Positions 37,033 through 46,144 of a stretch of 64,000 bases of DNA are shown piece by piece. The notes under the pieces were generated by a model. That model was not told the DNA's origin. It was given only the letters and a program-made list of their open reading frames with translations, and did no database searches. Position numbers and translations under genes: made by a program. The DNA comes from Bacillus sp. P14.5 (GTDB lineage: Bacteria; Bacillota; Bacilli; Bacillales; Bacillaceae_B): contig NZ_NIJF01000116.1 of assembly GCF_003316765.1 (NCBI RefSeq), forward strand, positions 186,001 to 250,000, read 5' to 3'. Every line of letters begins with the position of its first letter. Position 1 is the first letter of the stretch.

Positions 37033-37380
37033 CGCATGGGTTTGTTGTTTCGACATCAGTGCAGAATCGGTTTTCTTCTGGCAGCATGGAATTGGTATTT
37101 GAAGGAATCAGTGTAGTCAATGGAGTGGTCTGACGGCATGGATTTGTGTTTGGAACGAATCAATGTAGTCAGCGGCGCGGTCTGACAGCATGGATTTGAT
37201 TTTTGAAGGAATCGATGTAGTCAGGGGGCTCTTCTGACAGCATGGATTTGTTTTTGGAAGGAATCGATGTAGTCAGCGGCGCGGTTTGGCAGCATGGATT
37301 TGTTATTTGGAAGAATCGGTGCAGTAAGAGAGCTCTTCTGGCAGCATGGATTTGTTCTTTAAAGGAATCGGTGCAGCCCG
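37033..37380. repeat. Tandem hairpin array B: about 7 units of ~52 bp
   Basis: Unit GGCAGCATGGATTTGTTTTTGGAAGGAATCGATGTAGTCAGCGGCGCGGTCT-like, with CATGG positions stepping by 50, 53, 52, 52, 52 and 51 bases. CATGGATT and AATCGATG flank a ~13-base loop and pair with one mismatch. The first copy is degenerate. It ends just before the 394-residue gene at 37.4 kb. Frames on the minus strand that read through it are a by-product of the repeat. Confidence 0.88.
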
Positions 37381-37425
37381 CAGCAGCGTTAACTTTGAAC
37401 ACACAGACTTCAAAGGGGTGAGAAG

Positions 37426-38610
37426 ATGAAAGTGAACCTTGCATATAATGGCATGCCGGTCGGCGTCATTCCATTTACGTCTCTTCCTGCGGTCATGATT
37501 TATTTGGAGGAAAACGGATATCGGACCAAGTGGGACAGCGGCAGCCGGTCATTGGAAGTCGAACAGTTCCTTTTTGATAAAAAAGTTCTTTTGCAAATAA
37601 AAACGGATGATGGTACTGTGGCGGCGGATCTGGGCAGGCAGCTGAAAGTGTTCCTTAAGTATATGGGAGTGAAAACCGAGACAGTGAATGAAGAAGATGC
37701 CAGTGACACGCTCCGAGGCAACCTGCTGATTCGTCTTGTACTATCGACCGCACAGGAGGGAGAAAATAACACGGTTTCCATCTCCACGACTTCCGGAGTG
37801 GACAGGAGAATCCTGAAGGAGAAGATCATCCCCCTTTTTCAGCAGCATGATTATAAATGCAAGCATCTTCATGATGCCTTGAAAACGTCGATTCCAACCG
37901 TCAATTTCAAAATGGAGTTTGCGGATTATGACCAGGAGGATCTCTCCTTAAAAATGGCGATGGCGGCCTACCACCTCTTGAGCAAAGACCTTCAGAAAAT
38001 GAATCTTTTCGATTTGCTTTGGGACCTGCAGAGCGGACCTGCTAAAAAATCTGTGCGTGAACGGGATAATCTCAAGAGAGAGGAGAGAAGGGAGGCTGGT
38101 GTCCCTGTTGCAGAGCCTGAAGAGGAAAAAGCTGAGAGTGAGAAGACAGCCCAGTGTGACATGTTCTTTGATTATTCCGTCAGTGCAGGACGAAAGACAG
38201 AGAAGTACACGGTCTTCTCTTCCATTCATTTGCGGAATATTGGGGAGAGGGCATTGCATAACCCGGTGCTCTGCTTAAAAGTGGAGCCTGTGGATAGTGT
38301 GGATATCGGCGGACAGATTCTTCCTCCGGGCATGAGTGAGCTGTTTGCCGTCCAAGGTGATTCGGGGGCTCAAGGGTGGGAGTATGTCGGGGAAGAGTGG
38401 CTGGAAAAGGCATACACAACCGGAGAGTACTGGATCAAACCTATCCAAAATTTAACGATTCCGGCCTCTGAAAGCATCTTGCTGGAAGGGGTGCAATTCT
38501 CCTTCCAGCCTCCTGAGCAGGCAGGGAAAATATCCATTGCCGGGTTCGTTTATTTCCAGGACCAGAACCTGCAGTTCAAATCGTTGAATACGATTGTGTT
38601 TTCTTTTTAA
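37426..38610 (+). CDS. Hypothetical 394-residue protein
   Basis: No family recognised. Residues 1-75 form a small alpha/beta part (MKVNLAYNGMPVGVIPFTSL, an internal YLEENGYRTKWD). Residues 75-205 are a second mixed domain ending MNLFDLLWDLQSG, followed by a charged linker rich in Glu/Arg/Lys (~210-245). The C-terminal ~150 residues look like a beta-sandwich (IHLRNIGERALHNPVLCLKV, LPPGMSELFAVQGDSGAQGW). No signal peptide, so cytosolic or spore-deposited. GGGGTGAGAAG precedes the ATG. Its neighbours are repeat arrays on both sides, so context gives little; single gene. Confidence 0.75.
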   Translation: MKVNLAYNGMPVGVIPFTSLPAVMIYLEENGYRTKWDSGSRSLEVEQFLFDKKVLLQIKTDDGTVAADLGRQLKVFLKYMGVKTETVNEEDASDTLRGNLLIRLVLSTAQEGENNTVSISTTSGVDRRILKEKIIPLFQQHDYKCKHLHDALKTSIPTVNFKMEFADYDQEDLSLKMAMAAYHLLSKDLQKMNLFDLLWDLQSGPAKKSVRERDNLKREERREAGVPVAEPEEEKAESEKTAQCDMFFDYSVSAGRKTEKYTVFSSIHLRNIGERALHNPVLCLKVEPVDSVDIGGQILPPGMSELFAVQGDSGAQGWEYVGEEWLEKAYTTGEYWIKPIQNLTIPASESILLEGVQFSFQPPEQAGKISIAGFVYFQDQNLQFKSLNTIVFSF

Positions 38611-38904
38611 AAGCTTTTTAAATGTAAAATATTCGGCTCCAGCCCTGGTCATACCTTCACATTTAGTTAGAAGCAAGTCAAAATAGAGAAAAAAGATCTC
38701 CGGAGTTTAAGGGCACTTAAAATATATTGAATTTTAGTATCAAATTTTCTTTGCATCCATTGAATGTGCTGCTCTTTTTATCCCATTAGTTTTAGAGTCT
38801 TTAAAAGATTTTTGGAACATTTGCCTGTCAGGCCTGTGAAGGTACTTTCTCAACTGGACGATGTGACCAGCGATACCGATCAGCCAGTTTCAGCACTTTG
38901 TCTA

Positions 38905-39400
38905 GTGATATAGAGGGAAAAATTCCCCTTATTTACTAGATAGCCTTGAAATTAGCTAAAATAGAGGGAGAAATTCCCCTTATTTGACTCAAAATAATAG
39001 AAAATAGCCTCTTTTTCTTTATATAAGGGGAAAAATTCCCCTTATTAACCAGCAAGTTGGTGTCCAATCTGCAAATAAGGGGAAAATCTCCCCTTATTTT
39101 CTCACTAGTTGCTCCATTTCAAGCTAGATCACAAACGCTGCCTTACCTTACCAAGCTTCAGGACCGCCCGAGGATCGGCCGAGGGGCGCCGGCTCTTTTA
39201 TAAATAGAGGGAAAAATTCCCCTTAATTACTAAATAGCCTTGAAATTAGCTAAAATAGCGGGAGAAATTCCCCTTATTTGACTTAGAACATTAGAAAATA
39301 GGTGCTATTTCTTCTTATAAGGGGAAAAACTCCCTCTATTTACTCCAGTATGAGCTTAGAAATTGCAATTAGCGGGAAAAATTCCCCTTATTTTTACCGC
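38905..39400. repeat. Hairpin array C: 8 AAGGGGAAAAATTCCCCTT palindromes
   Basis: Palindromes of the form ATAAGGGGAAAAATTCCCCTTAT recur at steps of about 49-63 bases in two blocks of four, split by ~130 unrelated bases (39.1-39.2 kb). The segment TTGAAATTAGCTAAAATAG and its neighbours occur in both blocks, showing that the block was duplicated. Spacers are AT-rich. Confidence 0.88.
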
Positions 39401-39461
39401 TGGATACTTAATTTAGAAAATGACATGCCGCTTTGGTTATAAAGCCTACTCCACCTTACAC

Positions 39462-39500
39462 CCGCCGCGCAGAGTCGTGCACATGGAACGAAAAATCAAC
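39462..39500. repeat. GC-rich dispersed element, remnant R7
   Basis: CCGCCGCGCAGAGTCGTGCACATGGAACGAAAAATC matches, with changes, one end of the element (GCCCCGCGGAGTCGTGCGTCTGGAGCGGAGATC). Only this end remains. Confidence 0.55.
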
Positions 39501-39522
39501 ACTTCTTCATAAAACCTGTAGT

Positions 39523-39565
39523 AAAAAGGCAGAATCGCTCTTTGTAGTGAGCGATTCTGCCTTTT
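39523..39565. terminator. Strong terminator hairpin, bidirectional
   Basis: AAAAAGGCAGAATCGCTC, TTTGTAGT loop, GAGCGATTCTGCCTTTT. On the minus strand it ends the coiled-coil gene, which stops ~75 bases upstream. Confidence 0.88.
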
Positions 39566-39638
39566 ATGTTTTTAAGGGGCTTTTTCAGCGGCCTCCGGAG
39601 TTCCCGGTACCGTTTTTTCGCATGTTCTCACAATCCTG

Positions 39639-40991
39639 CTAGATAATCTTCTTAATAATTGAGTGGGAAAACTCCTTTTGTTTCTTGATCCATTCTCTAA
39701 TCATGTTCAAGTTGGAGGAGAGGAGGTCATTTTGCTTTTTCAACTCCTCCATTCCTTCATCAAAATGGTCGAGCCTGTTTTCGTGGTTTTGCAGCCCGTA
39801 TAAGAAGGAGCGTTTCGTATCATTGACTTTTTCTTGCAGGGCTATATTTTTTGCTCAACCTCCTGCAGTCTCTCGTGGTAAGTTTTCATGATGTGCTCGA
39901 TATCCTGCAGCTGGTTTTCAATCCAGCCCTCTTTTTCTTTAAATTCTTCTTTGTAAGCTTCAAAAGTTTCCTTCAGTGACTGCATCTTCATCTTTTCGGT
40001 GTCTATGAGCTGCTGCTTAGCCTCTTGCAGCTGTTTAAGAAGCTGATCCCTTTCTGCTGCAAGACTTTCGGAGGCCGCTGTGCCGGAGATGACTCTTTCG
40101 TACAGTTCTTTTTTTGTGTTCTCTGAGGAAGCAAGTGCTGTAGTGAGATCTTGGATATGCTCCTTGCCGTTCTTGACTTCTCCATTCAGGGTTTCAATCA
40201 GCTGTTGTGCCTCTTGGTTTTTTGTTCCAGCTGTTTCCCTGCTTCTTTCAGTTCATGGTTTGACTTGTTCAGGAGATCCAGTTCTTTCCTCAGAAATTCG
40301 GCTTCCGAGATGAATTTTTGCTTCTCGGTTTGTGACTGTTGAAGCTCTAGCTCTGTGCTTTCCAGTATTTCTTCGGCCGTTTCAATTAAGGATGTTTTTT
40401 CAGAGAGAATTTCTATTTGTTCATTCAGCTTGGTCTCAAGCTCGTGCTTTTCTGAAATTAGTACTTTTTCCTTCCTGCCAAACTCATCCAGCTTTTTCAG
40501 TGCCGCAGAAAGAGATTCCTGCAGCTCCTTCAAGTTTTCCTCATACTCCTTGTTGATTTGGGCAAGGGAGGAGGCTTCATCTCTATGAAGTGCGATTGCC
40601 TGGTTTGCGGACTCCAGGCTGATTTTCAAACCTTCGATGTCCTGTGTGAACCTGACAGCATCTTGCAGCAGTTCTTTCTCTTTTGAGCGAAGGCCATCTG
40701 CTTCGGAGTTGGCTAGGGAGAGCTGCTTCTCTAGAGCTTGAATTCTATGCTCTGCCAGTTTTTTTCTTTAATCAGCGCAGTCTCGTTTTCTTTGAAGCGG
40801 TTCAGCTTCCCATCCGCCTCTGAAAGCTTTTGTTCCAGAGTCAGGACATTCTCCTTGTACTGTTTGTTTTCGATGAAGAGGTAGGTGCGGGACATCTTTT
40901 TGAGTTGTTTCTCATATTCCTGCAGCCTGGATTTATAGAAAATGGTTTCTTGATTCGACAGATGATATAGCGGTTTTTCCGAACTTTCCAC
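39639..40991 (-). CDS. Long coiled-coil protein (three apparent one-base deletions)
   Basis: A ~450-residue, almost fully helical protein rich in Glu, Lys, Gln and Leu in heptad spacing, starting MESSEKPLYHLSNQETIFYK and ending EFSHSIIKKII. The frame breaks at three T runs (40759-40765, 40218-40223, 39847-39852); adding one base to each gives a single uninterrupted coiled coil, which argues for sequence error rather than decay. No membrane or signal segment. Function unknown; similar proteins act as scaffolds or in spore coats. The second, shorter coiled-coil gene at 44 kb may be related in style only. Confidence 0.7.
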
Positions 40992-41096
40992 AACTTGTCA
41001 ACTCGCTTTCTGGTCGTATTCCTTATGATAAAATATGTGCTCATTTTCATTGCCGTTACAAATGCCCGCGCCCAAATACCGGGAATCCAAAAACTT

Positions 41097-41135
41097 AAAA
41101 GGATATCCTCCCGGCAAGGGAAGATATCCTTTTCT
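41097..41135. terminator. Terminator-like hairpin
   Basis: AAAAGGATATC, loop CTCCCGGCAAGGGAA, GATATCCTTTTCTT. It lies upstream of the coiled-coil gene on the minus strand and has no obvious + strand gene before it. Confidence 0.7.
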
Positions 41136-41700
41136 TAATTTCCGTTCATTAAATTCGTTTGTTCCGGGAACCTCGAGCCATGACTTGCGGTCAACTGGCT
41201 GTTCCCGCTTAGTCTGTTAAGAAAGGTTGGATTTCGTATACGATAAGAATTCCCAGTATCCTTATCGTTTCTTGATTTTTATTTTGCGCTTCTTATATTT
41301 CCGTTCGGCATATTCATTTGAACCAGAATTGTGCTCTATTTAACAATTCATTTTTATAATTAATTTAAGTGAAATATCATTTTTTTTTGAGAAAGGCGCC
41401 TCTGCCTTTCGATACTAGTATATGCACACGTTATATGGAGTGAACTGATAGATGTCTATTCTTCGGCCCATTTTATACTTTTTTCCGGCGAAATTGGAAG
41501 GTTAGCGAATTGAATGAGGAAGAAAAGTAGATTTCCGGGCTGCGAGCGTCATACATCATTGGTAAAATACAGTCCCCTTTAAATAGCATCATATTCTAGT
41601 TGGGAAGGATTTAAAAGGTTCTTCTTACTATATATAAGTGGCCTCAGATCAGTCTGCTGCATTCATCCGCGCCGTTTGCTGGCCAATATCAAGGGGGTCA
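41136..41700. other. Intergenic, no gene recognised
   Basis: About 565 bases with no supported frame. GAAAGGCGCCTCTGCCTTTC near 41.4 kb can form a short hairpin. Nothing else stands out. Confidence 0.5.
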
Positions 41701-41708
41701 TGCTCTCT

Positions 41709-41862
41709 TAACGGTCCGTAAGCTGTACTGCGGGCCAATAACTTGCGGAATCGACTTTTTCGATGGCCCGTAACCTCAAATTGCGGGCCAATAACATAAG
41801 GCATTCGCTTCTTCAATGGCCCGTAAACCCAAATTGCGGCCCATTAACACGTGGAATCCATC
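41709..41862. repeat. Hairpin array D: three GGCCCGTAA-TTGCGGGCC units of ~53 bp
   Basis: GGTCCGTAAGCTGTACTGCGGGCC, GGCCCGTAACCTCAAATTGCGGGCC and a third copy start 52 and 53 bases apart. Arms pair as GGCCCG/CGGGCC plus AA/TT. Spacers share AATAACNNNNGGAAT-like sequence. Smallest of the five arrays. Confidence 0.85.
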
Positions 41863-42146
41863 CCCTCACCTCATTATCCCAACTTAACTGCCCCGCTGAT
41901 CGGTTGCTTCTATATGTAGTAAATAACACAAACTCCCAGAAATGAGAGAATTCAAACCAAGCAAGCTTCTTGCAGCATGCCTGAAACATTCACAACAACT
42001 AAATTAAAGATCGGGATATTTTTGGTATGGGACAAGTCCAATGAACCAAATCCCCTGATGAATACAAGGAATTTTATGGAAAGGACCTTTTCTAAAAGGT
42101 AGTAGGTTGTGGTAGTAATCTACCTGGATTCCTTTACATAGGGGGA

Positions 42147-42392
42147 TTGAAGCGGAAGACGTACGATCTCCTGCGGGACTAGCGGACGTCTAGTTCCAGC
42201 GCCTAGCCCCTCGGGGTCAAATAACCTCAAGAGAACAAAAGGAAAGAGCACCTTTTTTTCTCTTGAGAACATTTGCCTGTCGGGGCTGACCAAGGCGCTT
42301 CCACTTTTGATGGCAGGTGAGACCCCACAGGCGAAGCCGAGGAGGCTCACCGCCCGCCCCGCGGAGTCGTACGACTGGAGCGGAAATCCATT
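42147..42392. repeat. GC-rich dispersed element, copy R4, interrupted by another repeat
   Basis: Left part GATTGAAGCGGAAGACGTACGATCTCCTGCGGGACTAGCGG and right part CAGGTGAGACCCCACAGGCG to GGAGCGGAAATCC are the two halves of the usual element. Between them, ~125 bases (see nested repeat) have been inserted, splitting it in the middle. Confidence 0.85.
42186..42311. repeat. Nested repeat with CTAGTTCCAGCGCCTAGCCCC ends
   Basis: GTCTAGTTCCAGCGCCTAGCCCCTCGGGGTCA at the left and GTCGGGGCTGACCAAGGCGCTTCCACTTTT at the right are inverted, with AAGAGAACAAAAGG / CCTTTTT-TCTCTTGAG-like inner arms. The whole would fold as a long hairpin. Sequences like this are scattered in other Bacillus genomes, from memory. 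Confidence 0.7.
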
Positions 42393-42713
42393 ACTATTCA
42401 ACAGCCGCAATCTCTGTGGAATAAATTTTAGTGAAATTCATCAGTCGCTAAAATACATCAAAGCTTCACTAAAAAGCCTATTAAAAAATCCCGAAACGAA
42501 ACACTGAAAATCTATTGAAATCTAAGAAAACTAATATAGAAAAGAACCCCAAACCCCCTCTGGATAAGATCCGGTATAGTTGCTCTACAGCCTGGATGAA
42601 TGTCCAATTAAAGATTTTTTTACAAAAATAGGTTATTTATCTATACCGATTCCTGCTTTGTAAATAGGATAAAGTGTACCGAAAATATTCATTTGAAAGA
42701 AAGGAAGGATTTC

Positions 42714-43898
42714 ATGAAGAAACGTCAACCGATCAGGGGTTCCCAGACTCCTACTCCTACACCTTCTGCAATTCCATTGGATCCAAATGACTTGGCTCCG
42801 GAATGTATCAGGGTGGATAAAGTTTATGATTGGGTATTCTTTGCCAACCGATATACGAACAAGAACTTCATTCCTGATGAAGAAGCGCGCGAGGCTGTAA
42901 GTGAAGCGCTGGCTGCAGGACAGCGTATCGAGGTTCAGTGTGAAACAGGCGATCCCGCTGATGTAGCATGTACTGCAACAATCCAGGAGAACGGAAACCC
43001 AGGCCGTGTCTTGATTGTTTGGACAGTTCCGGTAGAGGTGACCATCCTTATAGACGGAGAAGAAATTACCACTTTCACAGTGAGAACACAATTCACAGAC
43101 GAAATCATGCTGTGTGTACCTCAGGGAATTACCAACGCTAACATCAACTGCCGCGCTACTCAAGTCATTTGCCAAACGGGCGGTGTATTGATGGGACCTG
43201 ATCCATTCGGACCGATGATCCCATTGACAGTCGTACTTTGTAAGGATGTTCAAGTAGAGTTCCCAGTTAAGCTGGAAGTTTTGGCTAAGTTCTGCTTCCC
43301 GCGTCCGAACAATATTCCAGTACCAGCAGACACAATCAATTGTGACTTGAGTCTATTGGAATTCCCTAGACAATGTCCTGGTCTGTTCCCTGTTGACAAC
43401 TGTGAGTGCCAGGCAACCGCAGTCACTCGTAACGAACCGACGGCAGCTGTATTCGGTTCAGGTATTGACGCCTTGACTGTAGCGGGTCTATCGACTCTCC
43501 GCGCAGAAATCTGTCAAGAATGTTCACTTGGTGACAGCACATTCACATACTCATTCACTGACACCGATGCAGGTCCAACGCCAACACCTACAACAACTGG
43601 ACTGCAAGGAGATCTAAGCTTTACATTCAATCCATCCTCCATCGACAATGTCACATGCGGAACTGATTCTCTAACAGCCACTGGTGAAGGGGTAAGATAC
43701 TTCGACGGTGTTCCTGAGCAGGTATTCTACGAGCTTCAAATCTTCACAGGATTGCTTGGACCGATTGCTGAAGGCTTCCGCCTGATCTTGAGAAATACAG
43801 CTAATGTAGTAGTATTTGACAGCGGTGTAGTAGAAGCGCTGGTTGAATTCGATGAGTGCGATACTTTCGCGGATTTGCTTAACAATTTGGATGACTAA
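42714..43898 (+). CDS. Cysteine-rich TPTPTP-containing protein, probably spore- or cell-surface
   Basis: A 394-residue acidic protein with ~20 cysteines, a PTPTPSA tail near the N-terminus and a second linker GPTPTPTTTG at about residue 290 dividing it into two parts. LAPECIRVDKVYDWVFFANRY opens the first part, and repeated beta-strand patterns (VEVTILIDGEEITTFTVRT, VEFPVKLEVLAKFCFP) dominate. It has no signal peptide. Such Cys-rich beta proteins with Thr/Pro linkers are common on Bacillus spores and exosporia; the linkers could be O-glycosylated by the nearby glycosyltransferases. This is inference; I do not recognise a named family. AAGGAAGG precedes the ATG. Confidence 0.8.
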   Translation: MKKRQPIRGSQTPTPTPSAIPLDPNDLAPECIRVDKVYDWVFFANRYTNKNFIPDEEAREAVSEALAAGQRIEVQCETGDPADVACTATIQENGNPGRVLIVWTVPVEVTILIDGEEITTFTVRTQFTDEIMLCVPQGITNANINCRATQVICQTGGVLMGPDPFGPMIPLTVVLCKDVQVEFPVKLEVLAKFCFPRPNNIPVPADTINCDLSLLEFPRQCPGLFPVDNCECQATAVTRNEPTAAVFGSGIDALTVAGLSTLRAEICQECSLGDSTFTYSFTDTDAGPTPTPTTTGLQGDLSFTFNPSSIDNVTCGTDSLTATGEGVRYFDGVPEQVFYELQIFTGLLGPIAEGFRLILRNTANVVVFDSGVVEALVEFDECDTFADLLNNLDD

Positions 43899-43910
43899 AT
43901 CAGTTAGATG

Positions 43911-43940
43911 GGAGGAGAGTTCATTCTCCTCCTTATTTTA
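43911..43940 (+). terminator. Terminator after the cysteine-rich protein gene
   Basis: GGAGGAGA, GTTCAT loop, TCTCCTCC, then TTATTTT. Confidence 0.82.
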
Positions 43941-43986
43941 TGCAAATGGGCAAATGAAGTAACCAAGAATGAGGAGAGTGCTTGAT

Positions 43987-44672
43987 ATGTTATGGAAATT
44001 ATTTTACGGCAAGAGCAAGGAGGAGTACTTCCAAGAAGTTATGGACCGGTTAACCGGCATGGACAGTCATTATTCTGATCTTAGTTCCGGAATGGAAGAT
44101 GTGAGAGGGCTGCTTGAAGATTCCAGGATGAATGGGGGTCTGCAGGAGGAAAAAATAGATCGCCTGCTCACTATAATGGAAGATTGGATGAATACTTATG
44201 AGGAAAAGGTGAATCAGCTGGGAGTGGCTGATGAGCAGGAATTGAAGAGGGAACTGGAGAGAGAAAGAGAACGGTCTGCCCAGGCAGAACAGAAAGAAAA
44301 AGAGTATGAGAAGAGAATAACGAGTCTGCAGGTTCAGGCAGAAAAGAAAGAAAAAGAGCATGGTCAGAGAATAGCCAGTCTGCAGGATCAGGCAGAAGAG
44401 TATAAGCGAAAGCAAGAAGAATCGGAGCAAAGTGTCTGGGCCATGCAAAAGGAAGTCCAGTCATTAAAAAACAGCTGAATAACATGCAAACTAAGCAGTT
44501 GAATTCCATTTCCAAAAAGAGAAACGCTCAAGCCGGAAGGAAAGTGAGCGGCGGCGGAACACCGGGACTTTCCAAAGAGGAACAGTCCATGATTCAAGAC
44601 CACTATGACTTTGTTCCGGTCAGCAAAAACTCGAAAACAACCATTTTTAACCCTATGCGATACAGCAAGTAA
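43987..44672 (+). CDS. Coiled-coil protein (apparent one-base deletion)
   Basis: A ~228-residue protein: a globular N-terminal part (MLWKLFYGKSKEEYFQEVMD), then from about residue 75 a coiled coil built on an internal repeat (EKEYEKRITSLQVQAEKK, EKEHGQRIASLQDQAEEY). The frame breaks at an A6 run (44466-44471); one more A continues LKKQLNNMQTKQLNS to a basic, Gly-rich tail ending TTIFNPMRYSK. The start with GAGGAG at good distance is preferred over an ATG six codons earlier. It shares the cluster with the Cys-rich protein and the 45-residue gene; function unknown. Confidence 0.75.
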
Positions 44673-44686
44673 AGGGGGTGAACCAC

Positions 44687-44824
44687 ATGAGACGGGAAGA
44701 TGTGCAGAAATTATATAAAGAAGCGTCAAGTACGAGGATTTCTCCTACAAGAAAGAAAAAAGTAAAAGCAACTCCCCAAAAGTCCTCTTTCAAATTCAAA
44801 GGGTGCGGCTGTGGAGCTAGGTAA
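44687..44824 (+). CDS. 45-residue basic peptide ending in a GCGC motif
   Basis: MRREDVQKLYKEASSTRISP, then a Lys/Ser/Thr-rich stretch, ending FKFKGCGCGAR. AAAGGGGGTG lies seven bases before the ATG, one of the best ribosome sites in the window, and the last 14 bases overlap the JAMM protease gene. Too short for most gene finders. The basic tail and two cysteines suit a small spore or surface component, or a substrate of the overlapping protease; both are guesses. Confidence 0.7.
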   Translation: MRREDVQKLYKEASSTRISPTRKKKVKATPQKSSFKFKGCGCGAR

Positions 44825-45230
44825 GCATTCACCGCCATGTTTTTTGATGAAAGAAGCTTATGATGAAATGATTCTTCACTGTATGCAAGAAACACCATTC
44901 GAAGCTTGCGGCCTTCTCTCGGGCAGGGGAAAGAACTGTGAAACGGTCTGGAGAATGAAAAACGTGGAAAGAAGTGAACATTCGTTTGCCATGGATCTGG
45001 GTGAAATGGATAGGACTTTTGCTGCAATGAATGAAGCCAAACAGAATTTCAATGGAATCTATCATTCCCATCCAACCGCCCTTCCGACTCCTTCCACAGA
45101 AGACATTCAGTATGCGGTGTATCCGCACGCTTTCTATTTCATCGTTTCATTGAAAGAACCCAAACCGGAAGTGGCCTGTTATCTTATTGACAAAGACGGC
45201 GTCACAGAAGTGGAGATCATCATTTTATAG
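44811..45230 (+). CDS. JAMM/MPN+ (Mov34-like) metallopeptidase
   Basis: A 139-residue prokaryotic JAB-domain protein. The catalytic Glu lies in PFEACGLLSGRG, and the zinc site HSHPTALPTPSTED fits H-x-H-x7-S-x2-D exactly, so it should be an active zinc isopeptidase or peptidase. It starts at GTG inside the 45-residue gene, so the two are translationally linked. Bacterial relatives trim sulfur-carrier proteins with a C-terminal GG (e.g. Mec+/CysO); no such carrier gene is next to it here. The substrate is unknown. Confidence 0.88.
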   Translation: MELGKHSPPCFLMKEAYDEMILHCMQETPFEACGLLSGRGKNCETVWRMKNVERSEHSFAMDLGEMDRTFAAMNEAKQNFNGIYHSHPTALPTPSTEDIQYAVYPHAFYFIVSLKEPKPEVACYLIDKDGVTEVEIIIL

Positions 45231-45359
45231 AATGGCCTGCTGCTGCCATTTTAAAAGGCAGCGGCTCCTTCCTGGCCGATTGCCGGTAAAAGGCTGAGTG
45301 AAAGCAGAAAACACTACCTGGCAAGGTATGAGTGTAAATTTTTAAAAAGAGGTGATGAA

Positions 45360-46115
45360 ATGAAAGTTTCTATTATTATTCCATTTTACAACTGCCCATA
45401 TGTTGACCAGGCTGTCAAAAGTGCTCTCAACCAGACCTATCCCAATATCGAAGTCATCGTGGTCAACGATGGGTCCACGAAGCATAAAGAAAAACTTGCT
45501 CCTTTTCTTGATAAGATAAAATATATTGAAAAAGCGAATGGAGGAACTGCAACCGCCCTTAATGCGGGCATTGATGCGGCGACCGGGAATTATTTCTCAT
45601 GGTTAAGTTCCGATGATCAGTTTTTGCCGGACAAGACTGCTGAACAATTGGCTTTTATGCAAAATTCGAAAGCTCAGGTATCCTATACCGCCTTCCGACA
45701 CATAGATCCGAATAGTATAGTAACAGGTGAAATACGATATAAATCATTAAATTGGCGGAAAACCATTAATACATTGGCAGCAAGGTGCCCAATCAATGGG
45801 TGTACGGTCATGGCGGATATGAATTTGATCAGACAGGCCGGAAAATTTGATGAAAGTTTAAAGTACACCCATGATTACGATATGTGGTGCAAACTCTCCC
45901 TTCGTGTCCATATGTTGTATTTTGATAAATTCACTGTACACTACCGGGTCCATGATGAAATGGGGACGAAGAAGCATTTTCCGAAACTGGAGCAGGAAGC
46001 GAATGAGGTCCGCATGAGATATAAAAAAGCATTTCTAGAATTCAATGAGAGTAAAAGAGCAGCCGCGAATGTGGGAACAATTCCTTTAAGGAAAATGCGG
46101 AAACCTCTGAAGTAA
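45360..46115 (+). CDS. Family 2 glycosyltransferase
   Basis: A 251-residue GT-A enzyme: VSIIIPFYNCPYVDQAVKSALNQ, VIVVNDGSTKHKEKL for the nucleotide, SSDDQFLPDKT with the metal-binding DD, and KYTHDYDMWCKLSLR (D-x-D/W acceptor-side motif). GAGGTGA precedes the ATG. It follows the JAMM gene by 130 bases and is read with the GT4 gene at 46.3 kb; together they may decorate the Thr/Pro-rich surface protein upstream. Confidence 0.92.
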   Translation: MKVSIIIPFYNCPYVDQAVKSALNQTYPNIEVIVVNDGSTKHKEKLAPFLDKIKYIEKANGGTATALNAGIDAATGNYFSWLSSDDQFLPDKTAEQLAFMQNSKAQVSYTAFRHIDPNSIVTGEIRYKSLNWRKTINTLAARCPINGCTVMADMNLIRQAGKFDESLKYTHDYDMWCKLSLRVHMLYFDKFTVHYRVHDEMGTKKHFPKLEQEANEVRMRYKKAFLEFNESKRAAANVGTIPLRKMRKPLK

Positions 46116-46144
46116 TCTGGATTTACGGAAGGAGGTGTACTGTA

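Noticed and set aside
27135-42641. Shared 14-mer AATAGGTTATTTAT upstream of the epimerase operon and the Cys-rich gene
   Set aside because: A window this size is expected to contain several identical 14-mers by chance; no wider similarity.
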